The position numbers and the translations under genes were made by a program. From the NCBI GenBank assembly GCA_047967505.1, contig CM106539.1: DNA of 64,000 bases; one strand, written 5' to 3'. This document shows, in pieces, positions 56,117-64,000 of this stretch; position 1 is the first letter of the stretch; every line of letters begins with the position of its first letter. The notes under the pieces are model-generated. The model ran no database searches. It was not told the origin of the DNA and worked only from the letters and a program-made list of their open reading frames with translations. Source of the DNA: Dipteris shenzhenensis (taxonomy: Eukaryota > Polypodiophyta > Polypodiopsida > Gleicheniales).

Positions 56117-56268
56117 TTGTAGCTCGCCATTTGAGAAGACCCCTCGCAGCAGTTATCCTTTCTCAAATCTTGCAGCTCGTCATTTGAGAAGAGCCCTTTC
56201 AGTTCAAGCATGCTCCCGTGCTCTTAGCAGTCCTCAGATCCTGTAGCTCATCGTTTGAGAAGAGCCTA
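56117..56268 (+). promoter_or_regulatory. Three repeats of a GTAGCTC...TTTGAGAAGA motif before the ERF start
   Basis: TGTAGCTCGCCATTTGAGAAG (56118-56138) recurs with small changes at about 56171-56191 and 56242-56264; the last copy ends 30 bases before the ATG at 56294. Between units 1 and 2, TTTCTCAAAT is the reverse complement of ATTTGAGAA, so a stem-loop could form in a leader RNA. A repeated regulatory site or an internal duplication are both possible. Confidence 0.55.
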
Positions 56269-56293
56269 TCGACCTCCAGTCTTGTCGACGGTC

Positions 56294-57697
56294 ATGGCGC
56301 TTCACGACATCTTCAAGCGCTCCGTCAGCCCGTCTAAACAGAAGTGGAGCTTGGACGATCTTTCCATTCCTACCTCGACCACTACAAAAGAAGAGAAGTC
56401 AGCTCAAGAACTCAGCTGGTCTTCTTGCCTCACGGGATCTACTCATGCTCTTCACACTCTTGGAAACCTTTGCAAAGGGAGTTTGTGCGGGATTGTCAGC
56501 CCGTCTCGTGTCTTGTCGTCTCTCCGGGACGATGCATCGTGCCTAGGGGACTTCGGCAAAGGCGGTGACTTCGGACCCTGGTCCTGCATCGACGATGGTT
56601 ATGATGCCTACAACATCGATCAAGAGCGTCGTAGTGATCAAATGGAAGTTGATCCTAGCTGCATTTCCTTCCATTACAGCGATACGTTCTTCGATGCCAA
56701 GTGCGATACTGAGAAGGGGTTAGACGGATTGGCGGCTATCGTCGGTCAGCGCGCGCTCTTTGGCTCTTTGGAGAACAACTCCCTTCCCAGCCCGGATGCT
56801 AGCCTTAAACGCTTCGACGTCCAAGACGTACTTTCGGCTTTCACGCAGACCCAAGCTCAGTTTCTACCAGTGAACACCATACCCCGGTCGATGGATACGT
56901 CGAAAGATAGTTATTTGTCGGTTTCGAAGACGGCCTCTTCGTGCTCGAGCTCAAGCGATGTGCCATTGAAAATGGATAAGTTGCCTTCCGGTTCTACGAC
57001 CGTGGATAAAGTAAGCTGCCCAGAAGGGACTGCGGGCACTAACAGAGTTTTCAGGGGCGTAAGGAAGAGGCCGTGGGGAAGATGGTCGGCAGAGATCAGG
57101 GACCGCATCGGTAAATGCAGACACTGGCTCGGCACGTTTGATACTGCAGAGGATGCTGCGAAGGCATATGATGCTGCTGCTAGAAAGTTGAGGGGAGCCA
57201 AAGCACGCACGAACTTCTCTATATCTTCTTCTGGACCTCCGACGCCATTGAATCCGCCTTCTCAACGGGACGCTGGGAAGCCCGCTCAACGCAGTAGGGC
57301 GAGCAAATCTTCATGGAAACCGGCCACTTCACAAAAGACGAGCAGCAACGCACAGCAAGGTGGAGTCCCTCCCAAGTCTTCCTTCCTGCCACCCAGATAT
57401 TCTCACGAGAACATTCAGCATCCTCGGCCTTGCAGTGATACTTCTGCTGACTTTAAGCTGCTGAGCTTCAAACAGCCGTTAAGCGCGCCTACGAGCTCCA
57501 GTGCACCTCAAGCTCCCGGTATGTACCGAGCAGCCTACCGAGCACGTCCCAAATCAGAGCTGGACGAAGATACAGGGGATGCCAATCAAGTTTTCGTTCC
57601 TTCCCAATCCGTAATCGCATTCCAAGGTTCTTATTCCTCTGCAACAGGCGGAATTCCCTTGAATCAGTGTACTCTTTTCAGTTCCCCGTCCAGGTAA
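56294..57697 (+). CDS. AP2/ERF-domain transcription factor, 467 aa
   Basis: A single open frame encodes a nuclear DNA-binding protein with one AP2/ERF domain at residues 252-308 (57047-57217). It has [16 protein letters not shown] and [20 protein letters not shown], then RGAKARTNF. These are the conserved beta-sheet and helix of domains that bind GCC-box-like DNA. A single AP2 domain and the W-S-A-E-I-R-D form place it in the ERF rather than the DREB or two-domain AP2 group. By eye [11 protein letters not shown] and KARTNF are closest to ERF group VIII. The N-terminal 250 residues are Ser-rich with acidic patches; the C-terminal 160 are Ser/Pro/Gln-rich, as in transactivation regions. I see no EAR (DLNxxP) motif. 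The start is ATG 56294; a longer in-frame reading begins only with TTG. No intron is needed. GC content is clearly higher than in the surroundings. Confidence 0.92.
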   Translation: MALHDIFKRSVSPSKQKWSLDDLSIPTSTTTKEEKSAQELSWSSCLTGSTHALHTLGNLCKGSLCGIVSPSRVLSSLRDDASCLGDFGKGGDFGPWSCIDDGYDAYNIDQERRSDQMEVDPSCISFHYSDTFFDAKCDTEKGLDGLAAIVGQRALFGSLENNSLPSPDASLKRFDVQDVLSAFTQTQAQFLPVNTIPRSMDTSKDSYLSVSKTASSCSSSSDVPLKMDKLPSGSTTVDKVSCPEGTAGTNRVFRGVRKRPWGRWSAEIRDRIGKCRHWLGTFDTAEDAAKAYDAAARKLRGAKARTNFSISSSGPPTPLNPPSQRDAGKPAQRSRASKSSWKPATSQKTSSNAQQGGVPPKSSFLPPRYSHENIQHPRPCSDTSADFKLLSFKQPLSAPTSSSAPQAPGMYRAAYRARPKSELDEDTGDANQVFVPSQSVIAFQGSYSSATGGIPLNQCTLFSSPSR

Positions 57698-58145
57698 CTC
57701 GGCAGTGTCTAGGCTCAGGAGAATGGGATGGGCAACCATGAGCTGCTGAACTTGGTCGGACAACCAACGAGACATTATATTTACGTGCTAACTCGATCAA
57801 TCATCTATTCTCAGCTCCGTGCTGCGTGTGTCGTTGCTAGGCCCGAGTCGATTGTGCAGAATGTACGATTTTCTCAGTTGAGCAGCTATGAGGACCATGC
57901 AATGCAGGCGTTCTCTTTCTAGACGGATGTTTGGCAAGTTACGTTATTTCACGCTCGGAATTGGTGCCTTTCTATGGGTTGGTATCTCAAGTTCAGAAGT
58001 TCATGGGGCCTTGAAACAGTTTTCTCTATTCTCAGCCACAACAAATTTTACATGCACAATGGAAGAAATCCGTAAATCGAAGATTAAGGAACATTTGATA
58101 TGTTTCAGTGACAGTATTGTCACTAGTCCTTGTTTATTTTAAGTC
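57698..58145 (+). other. 3' flank or UTR of the ERF gene
   Basis: The sequence after the stop codon continues into block D2 at 57925. The short ORF 57888-58142 is also partly open in copy 1 (43129-43353; CTMEEIRKSKIKEHLICFSD in both). The similarity comes from DNA duplication, and the first halves are in unrelated contexts. It is best read as ERF 3' UTR or downstream DNA, of which copy 1 keeps a part. No AATAAA is seen in the first 400 bases. Confidence 0.5.
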
Positions 58146-58382
58146 TAAGTGCCTTGAATTCCAGTGTTTATTTCTCCTTTCCTCCTAATGATTCCATGCC
58201 TTCGTAATTCAGAAGGGTTGTAATGCATTATTTTCTTCGCTAAAGGGTTGATTTGGACGTTCAATTTTATTCGAGTCATATGTACATGATGCACGGCGTA
58301 CCATTTTTCATTTTACACATTTCCTAAGGTAGAGAGGAGGTAAATGTGGTCTTCCTAAGACTCATGCCATTATCTCCATTGG

Positions 58383-58592
58383 CCTAGGTGTATGGAATAC
58401 GATAATGCCCTACCCATACAAGTAGCAAGCCAAAGGAGAGGCTTCACCTTTTATACATTTATAAGGGTCAATTACGAAGTTTAGACACCTAGGTGTATGG
58501 AATACGATAATGCCCTACCCATACAAGTAGCAAGCCAAAGGAGAGGCTTCACCTTCTATATAAATTACAAGGGTCAATTATGAAGTTTAAAC
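58383..58592. repeat. 105-bp tandem duplication in D2 of copy 2
   Basis: CCTAGGTGTATGGAATACGA begins at 58383 and again at 58488. Copy 1 has a single unit (from 43603). The joint lies at ACACCTA, shared by the end of one unit and start of the next, so it arose after the segmental duplication. Confidence 0.88.
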
Positions 58593-59278
58593 ACCTAATT
58601 TCGAACAAATGTGGCCTACAAAATGGACAAAATGGTCTAGAATGGATAGTAGCTAAGTACGCATTACCTAAACTACTTCGTATCCTTAAAACGATTCTCG
58701 ATTTTCTAGCAAATCTCCCACTATTGTTGGCCATGGATTGCCATGGGGACTCTATTTTGTTCAGAGCTTGCAACACAACAAATAACGCACAAGCCCTCAA
58801 AATCAACCTAAACATGCTAAGGGAAGTTGTGAAATGCTAAACATAGGCGTATCTTTGAACTTGCCATACAATAAATAAACCAAAAGCCCTCAGCCTCAAG
58901 ATCGACCTAATTGGGACCCCCAAATTGAATTTGGGCCTGTATTAATTAATTTGTGCAGGGGGGGGGAGAGTCTGTGACGATCAACATAAGGATTGCACTG
59001 CCTGTCATGATGACGAATTAAAATAAGGACCGAGGGATTAATTAGGGTTGAGCGATGCTAGGTGAGGCTTTTGGAAGAAACTTGTGGCTTCCGCATCTAG
59101 AAGCTTCCAACCTGAGCAATATAAAAGGAGGGGGGCATAGAGTGCAGAAGTGCAGGCAAGGGGGCTGTGAAGCCCTCCCTAATACAACTAGAAAGAGACA
59201 GGACGAAGGGGGAGAGAGGGAGTAAAGAAGGTAAGGAGGGAGGGAGAGGAGGAAGTAAGGGAGCGGATAGAGGGGTAG

Positions 59279-59280
<2 letters not shown>

Positions 59281-59312
<32 letters not shown>
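59281..59312 (+). repeat. (GA)n microsatellite
   Basis: A pure GA run within D2 of copy 2, homologous to the tract at 44421-44445. Confidence 0.9.
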
Positions 59313-59314
<2 letters not shown>

Positions 59315-59786
59315 CAGTGTGAGTGTGAGAGTAGGTGAGCGCAGGTAATTAATTAGTTAGCTTAGGTTAATTGATAGGCAATTAGTTAGCTTAGGTTAAT
59401 TGAAAAAATAAGGTGCGTGTGAGTGTAGGTAATTAATTGGTAGGGAGCATAGATGCGAATAGGAAATTCAAATACACACATAATCATGGTAAAGGAAGAT
59501 GTGAATGGGAAACATCGGCTCATGAAGATGTTGAGAAAGAAGAGTTTTAAGAGTAGAGGGATTATTGAAAACGTCCCTTACTTCGATGCGATCAGTTGAT
59601 TTTGAAGAGAGCTCTTGCTTGAGTTGGTGAGAGCATGCTTGCACATATAGTTGATGTAGGAGCCTAAATCGTCTGTGTAGCAACCTAGATGATATGAGCA
59701 CAGAGGTCATGAGTGCAGGGGGTGATGAACATGAGCCTTTCCCAAAAGGCGTGGAACATAACTTGGTTGTAGTGTCGAAGTATGTC

Positions 59787-60820
59787 AGCATGATGATAAA
59801 ACAAATCGCATTTGTACTAGTCGAGGAGAGACGGGTCACAAATTTAGGTAGGTTGATGGCCAATGAATGAATTTGAGAGTATTTATTTCAAGAGACTTCC
59901 AAGAGATCGGTTTCCAGAAACTTTCATCCGCCACCCTTAGCGAGTATATGAGGGGGAGGGAGGGGGGGAGGGTGAGTGAGAATTGAGGGAGGGGGTGGGG
60001 GATGGCTAAGTGGAGAGGAGAGAGGGAGCACTCAGAGGGAGCAGGCCGAGGCAGCATGGAGGGGAGAGGTAGTGCAGCCATCCATAGCTTAGCTTAATGC
60101 TGTTTAGTAGTGATTCAAGGAGTCGATCCGAAAACAAATTAATACATTTTATTAACTTGGTTGTAGTGACAGATAATGAGGAGGAGGAGAACCCAAGCAC
60201 TTCTTCTTATGCAGATATCCTTGTGAGCAAACTTCGGGGTAGGTTTTCATAGCTGGCAGATGACGAAGCCGCTCCATGCCAAAGTGGGTTGTAGAGCCAA
60301 AGAGATGGCCAAAAAAACCTAGTTTGAAAGCGGGAAGAAACACATCATATGCGATCTCTAGGTTGAAGACGTTCAAACAAAACTCTCTCGTCTATCGAAG
60401 GGTGTTGTGTACCTCTTCTTCATGGGTAGAGTCCCTTCGCTAAAGTAGCTTGGCCAGTTTATGGTTTATGAATGTGGGGTGAAAGCATGCTACGGTGTAT
60501 GTACTATTGGCAAGAATGTGGTAGTACTAAGTAGTGTGCGATATGGAGAGATTTCTCGAATCGATGTGCAGTAATATATTTATTGATTATAGATTCTTAT
60601 GCACAAGATATTCTCACGTACGCATTCTCATGCTCATACACACATTTTCATGTTCTGCATCTCCTCTCAAGTGTTTCACTTTCGAACCTGCACTCTATCA
60701 CTTCCACTTTTGAACTTTTGAACTTCTGATTTCTAGCTTCCACTTTCAAACTTCTGAACTTCTGATTTTCACCTCAAATTTTCTGGCAGGACATTGCGGG
60801 TCGCTCTCTCGTGGGTACAC
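59787..60820. other. Intergenic stretch without recognisable genes
   Basis: ORFs are short and without motifs. A GGGAGGG-rich block lies at 59950-60065. Near 60690-60775, CACTTTTGAACTTCTGATTT-like units repeat two or three times. Confidence 0.5.
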
Positions 60821-60825
60821 ACACA

Positions 60826-61018
60826 CTCTCTCTCTCTCTCTCTCTCTCTATTTGTTCTTCTCTTTTCCCCCATTCTCTATTCGTTCTTTGCTTTTCCTCC
60901 ATTCTCTAAATGTTTTCCCCCCATAATTTAATATTCGGACCTGCATGCGATTGTCTTTTGCCATTCCTTCTGTCGACTTGCAAACTTTCTACTTTTGTTG
61001 CTCTCTCTCTCTCTCTTT
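60826..61018 (+). repeat. (CT)n microsatellites upstream of a decayed gene
   Basis: CT runs at 60826-60849 and about 60999-61016 lie in a C/T-rich stretch 80-270 bases before the ATG at 61096. They could belong to a plant-type pyrimidine-rich leader. Confidence 0.8.
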
Positions 61019-61095
61019 GTTATTTTACTCTGTTTCATCTTAGTGTGAGTCCTAGTACTAAAATGTTACTCTCTTTGTAGTAGCTGAAGACCGCC

Positions 61096-62180
61096 ATGTC
61101 TCCAAGGAAGCCCAAAGGCATCACATCTCCCGCCTCCAAGAAGCCCGATGCCTTTTCTCTAAGAAGAAACACTCCATCCAAGAAGTCTGCAACCAAAGAG
61201 AAGGCAAAGGCTACGGATAGCGGCTTTCTATTTTGACTCCATCCAAAGAGAATCCAGACGAAGGACAACAAACCAATAGCAATTCCAATTGGAGTCAGTC
61301 TTGATGGAGATTTTTCTTGAGAGCGAAGCCAAACTCATATCTGGAGTTCGACACCTGGATTCGAGAAATATGGGAAAACAACAAGAAAGAGAGCCGGCGT
61401 GGCTTTCATAAAGGTCGGCTAAAGAAATCATTGTTGCTAAATGATTTTATGAAGATTTACTATAGGATTTACAATTCGGAAATAGTTACAAACAATGGAG
61501 TTGGTACAGTGTTGGTGCGGGCATTCACTGCATCTACTCATGGAGTAGATGTGGATTAGGATGACTTTGCCCCCAACATAGAGATGTGAATCTACGCTCG
61601 GCTGGCTTGGATAGCACGAACGTGATGTAGACACATCTACAGCAAAATGGGAGCTTGTACGTTTATAGGATCAATGGAAGTTCAGTGTGGAGCAAGAAGG
61701 TGTACTGCATGAGTGGAAGGGTATAGTGTCAAAGGAGAATGCAAGATTGCATGCAGATTTTGAGGCTGCTATTGCAACTGAGGGCGAAGCTCTCACAAAA
61801 CTTGAATCAATTGTACATACACTTAGCTAGGTGCATAGTAAAGTAGACAATTTATTACATGGTAGTGTACTGTAGGAGGAGTTCTTGAAGGATGTAGCAA
61901 AACTTGAGGTAGAATTGGATGCAACAAAAGTAATATTTGAATCAGCAAAAAGGCAATGAATTAGCATTGGAGAGCATTACAAAGCAAGCTCAAGTTTTTT
62001 GAGCAACGTGCAGCATCTGATTGAGAAGCTCCCCTCAGGGTTCCGGAGTTTTGAATCCAGCACCAACTCACCATCCCACAGGCTCTACAGCAGGCGACTA
62101 TGAAAGTGAACATTGAATGGTGAGATTCTTAACTTCCATGTACAAATGGATGTTTTAGTTTTTAGTTGGGTCCTCTTACA
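61096..62180 (+). pseudogene. Decayed ORF region: basic N-terminus and coiled-coil-like segment, family unknown
   Basis: From ATG 61096 a 46-codon frame reads MSPRKPKGITSPASKKPDAF and continues Lys/Ser-rich (TPSKKSATKEKAKATDSG) before TGA, then LHPKRIQTKDNKP. A second piece (61317-61559) reads KPNSYLEFDTWIREIWENNK and RLKKSLLLNDFMKIYYRIYN. A third (61670-61960) reads DQWKFSVEQEGVLHEWKGIV, NARLHADFEAAIATEGEALT and KDVAKLEVELDATKVIFESA, helix-rich, with TAG stops where CAG is likely. Together with the next exon these may be parts of one dead gene. I do not recognise the protein. Confidence 0.4.
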
Positions 62181-62398
62181 GGTAGTATGTACTTACCCTT
62201 TCAATAAATGTGCATGTGTGTTCTGTGGGCTTAGATTTTCTCAAGAAACTATTGATGTGCTTTTTGCACCATGCTTGCACACATACCACATCATGTGTGC
62301 AGCATTCCATTTTTCTGACAACTTGCAATGTATTCATCCGTCCTGCAATGTATTGGTGTCAAATGCATGGTTGGCTGCCATGGGCTTTGACAAAGAAG
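62181..62398 (+). pseudogene. RING-H2-like exon
   Basis: The segment is bounded by a good 3' splice site (TCCTCTTACAG, ending at 62180) and a 5' splice site (GAAG|GTATATTTTC, at 62398/62399). It encodes CVFCGLRFSQETIDVLFAP-CLHTYHIMC-AAFHFSDNLQ-CIHPSC, spacing C-x2-C-x15-C-x-H-x2-H-x2-C-x10-C-x4-C. That is RING-H2 except that the last pair is C-x4-C and not C-x2-C. RING domains bind two zinc ions and usually recruit E2 enzymes. The exon looks intact, but the frames before it are broken, so I class it with the pseudogene. It could instead be part of a mobile or captured gene family. Confidence 0.5.
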
Positions 62399-62509
62399 GT
62401 ATATTTTCTTCACTCTTTTTTCTTATTACTTATTACTCAATAGAGTAATATAATATTGTACATGTTGAACATTTGAAGTCAGTTATTTAGTACTAAATAG
62501 TGATGTTAA

Positions 62510-62745
62510 TGTGATTTAGCAATATTTACGATTTAGAACTATTTGGCACTTAGCAATGTTTAACATTTTACACTATCTAGACTTTAGTACTATTTAGCAT
62601 TTAGTAGTATTCAGCACTATTTAGCATTTAGTAGTACTATTTAGCAATATCTAGCACTGCTAGTACTATGTGTTTCAGCACTATTTAGCATTTAACACTA
62701 TTTGGCATTTAGTAGTACTATTTAGCACTATTATATACTTTTGCA
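62510..62745. repeat. Degenerate TTTAGCA(C/T)TA repeat, block 1
   Basis: Units such as ACTATTTAGCATTTAGTAGT recur many times with 10-18 base spacing. CTAGCACTGCTAGTACT, containing the palindrome CTAGCA-C-TGCTAG, occurs here at about 62651 and again at 63321 and 63521. Confidence 0.8.
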
Positions 62746-62875
62746 TCAGCCTATGCATCCTTCTGAACATCAACAGTGAATGCTTTTATATCACATAATA
62801 TATTTGCGAATGCATCCAATATGCACCAAGCAATGAGTCTACCTTCTCATCCTATGTTTCTTCAACCTCATTAAC

Positions 62876-63262
62876 CTACCCTAAAGTTTCCACATAATCA
62901 ACAGACCCTTCTTGTGCCTTGTCAACTTGGAAGGACCTTTTCTTATTAGGATACCCTTCATCATTGTTTGTGTCTCCAGCCTTTTTAATAGTATTCTTCC
63001 TTCCTTGCTTTTCTCTTTCTGCTGCATGATCTTTTCCTACATGTGAATCATCATTGAAATCACTTGCATTGCGCACAGTAATTGCATGCACATTGCATTT
63101 TTGGGCAACACATAACTTGCCTTAAATATTATTGAAACACATCAAACAAGACAAACATGGAGAGGATGGAACACATGGTGGATCATGATTCACCAAGCAG
63201 GGCACATCTTTATTATATTGCAAAAAACTCTTGCAAGCTACATTGTTGGGATGATCATCTGA
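62876..63262 (-). pseudogene. Cys-rich ORF of unknown family
   Basis: The minus strand reads DDHPNNVACKSFLQYNKDVP and CVPSSPCLSCLMCFNNI, a TAA, then KLCVAQKCNVHAITVRNASD and the charged tail EREKQGRKNTIKKAGDTNND (62876-63091 open). The clustered Cys suggest a metal-binding region. One stop codon interrupts it. It lies between the two TTTAGCA repeat blocks. I do not recognise the family. Confidence 0.35.
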
Positions 63263-63317
63263 CTAACTTGCAAATAACTACTCGCATACAATATATTCAA
63301 TGTCATGGATGTTCATT

Positions 63318-63545
63318 AAACTAGCACTGCTAGTACTATGTCTTTCAGCACTATTTAGCATTTAACACTATTTGCCATTTAGTAGTATTTGTTATTTAGT
63401 ACTATTCAGCACTATTTAGCATTTAGGACTGTTCAGCATTAAGTAATATTAGCATTACCTAGCATTTAGTACTATTTAGCACTATCTAGCACTGTTAGTA
63501 TAGTTGTGTTTCAGCACTATCTAGCACTGCTAGTACTGTGTATTT
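63318..63545. repeat. Degenerate TTTAGCA(C/T)TA repeat, block 2
   Basis: Same repeat as block 1. The stretch from CTAGCACTGCTAGTACTATG through TTTAACACTATTTG is nearly identical to 62651-62720, so the two blocks are direct copies, not chance AT-rich DNA. Confidence 0.8.
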
Positions 63546-63546
63546 A

Positions 63547-64000
63547 CACTACTACACACGCATCCTATTGCGACGTTTATGTACCGACGATTAGCGCTCG
63601 CTTAGCGTTAATCGTCGGTATAAAAATCGGGTGTCGTAAATCGTCGCTATATAGCGACTTTTGCTAAGCGTCGCTATATAGCGACGTTAGTAAAAGTCGC
63701 TATATAGCGACTTTTAAAGGTCGCTATATAGCGACACTGAGACAATATATTATAGCGACGTTTTACAGAGAGGTTTTTTTTTTTTTTTAGCCTTAAAAAT
63801 TATTTTCTTCCAATGACAAAATTTTTTAAATTTTCATACATGTTTGAGCTCATAGAGAATTAAAAAATGAGAGCATGTACATCAAGCCTTTGAAGCTCAT
63901 ATATTCATGTCCAAGTTTGAGATGAGAAAAATCAAATTAAATAAGAGCATTTACATCAACTGTTTCATCTTGAGCCAAGTCTAAGGCGCCAAGCAAGTCT
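63547..64000. mobile_element. CACTA-like transposon end with subterminal palindromes (continues past the window)
   Basis: The element is taken to start at CACTACTACACACGC (63547), the CACTA terminus of En/Spm elements, preceded by TTA as a possible 3-bp duplication. The next 230 bp are packed with inverted repeats around GCGAC/GTCGC: a 17-bp stem at 63582-63598/63604-63620 and four copies of GTCGCTATATAGCGAC. Dense subterminal repeats bound by transposase are characteristic of CACTA elements. After 63780 the sequence is T/A-rich with no gene. The other end is not in the window, so the class is inferred. Confidence 0.6.
63643..63735. repeat. Four perfect 16-bp palindromes GTCGCTATATAGCGAC
   Basis: Copies lie at 63643-63658, 63670-63685, 63696-63711 and 63720-63735, with offsets of 27, 26 and 24 bases. 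The third is extended to a 26-bp perfect palindrome (63691-63716). Partial copies (GCGACGTTT) lie at 63570-63577 and 63757-63765. Confidence 0.95.

Larger units (their letters stand above)
44817..59786. repeat. Tandem segmental duplication, copy 2 (holds A4 and the ERF gene)
   Basis: D1 runs 44817-44872, is split by copia A4 (44873-50455) and resumes at 50461-52050. The unique ERF-bearing segment is 52051-57924. D2 runs 57925-59786. A4 and its GTGAT duplication are absent from copy 1, so A4 inserted after the duplication. D1 of copy 2 also has about 120 bases near 51860-51950 that copy 1 lacks. D2 of copy 2 carries a private 105-bp tandem duplication (58383-58592). Confidence 0.85.

Noticed and set aside
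55578-56122. Hydrophobic ORFs resembling small membrane proteins before the ERF gene
   Set aside because: They arise from CT-rich leader-type DNA, overlap each other in different frames and show no signal of constraint. They are kept only as possible upstream ORFs.
56255-56293. Longer ERF N-terminus (13 extra residues)
   Set aside because: The longer frame begins with TTG. The first ATG is at 56294, followed by a typical acidic/Ser-rich N-terminus.
62510-63545. CRISPR-like or regular satellite array
   Set aside because: The TTTAGCA units vary in length and spacing, have no unique spacers of constant size, and lie in a plant genome.

Overview
The window is nuclear DNA of a land plant from a repeat-dominated region. 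The evidence is an AP2/ERF transcription factor, Ty1/copia elements primed by initiator-methionine tRNA, a gypsy-type element with the TGGCGCCGTTGCCGGGGA primer site common in plant Tat/Athila elements, CACTA-type DNA transposon pieces, and long GA/CT microsatellites. I cannot name the species; a large-genome non-seed plant or gymnosperm would fit. Only one complete, apparently functional gene is visible: a single-exon ERF-type gene at 56294-57697. I see no rRNA gene, tRNA gene, CRISPR array or prokaryotic operon.

Layout. 1-700: a copia LTR and a decayed CACTA transposase. 701-2151: the 3' half of a family-B copia (B0). 2154-2921: the 3' end of a family-A copia (A2). 2927-4801 and 10616-12260: gypsy fragments split by a nearly full-length family-B copia (B1, 4807-10610, TSD TTTCT). 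13.8-15.3 kb: microsatellites and polypurine DNA. 15.3-18.7 kb: a 5'-truncated LINE. 18.7-31.4 kb: pieces of A2 and of another family-B copia (B2), in scrambled orientation. 31.4-35.2 kb: gypsy integrase and a decayed gag-like/coiled-coil ORF. 35235-40822: a complete family-A copia (A1, TSD CCTCC). 41.7-59.8 kb: a tandem segmental duplication whose second copy holds another family-A copia (A4, 44873-50455, TSD GTGAT) and the ERF gene. 59.8-64 kb: a decayed gene with a RING-H2-like exon, degenerate TTTAGCA repeats, and the end of a CACTA-like element full of perfect palindromes.

Main structural result. The scrambled pieces at 2.1-31.4 kb are explained by two inversions. Turning 21582-28480 around rejoins B2 (TSD AAAAA on both sides) and the gag of A2, and puts a gypsy gag and a gypsy integrase in the same direction. 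Turning about 2152-18672 around then joins the remaining A2 parts. A2 then has sister LTRs of equal length (352 bp), matching GGGAG target-site duplications, and flanks that form one gypsy gag reading frame just after the gypsy primer site. A second result is that the ERF gene sits in one copy of a tandem duplication, and the other copy lacks about 5.9 kb containing exactly that gene, with a GGATG microhomology at the joint. Nearly all transposon ORFs are broken, mostly by C-to-T type stops (CAG to TAG, CAA to TAA, CGA to TGA), as expected of heavily cytosine-methylated DNA.

I found no convincing new multi-gene system. The unusual content is the rearrangement record, the gene-loss duplication and the palindromic transposon end.
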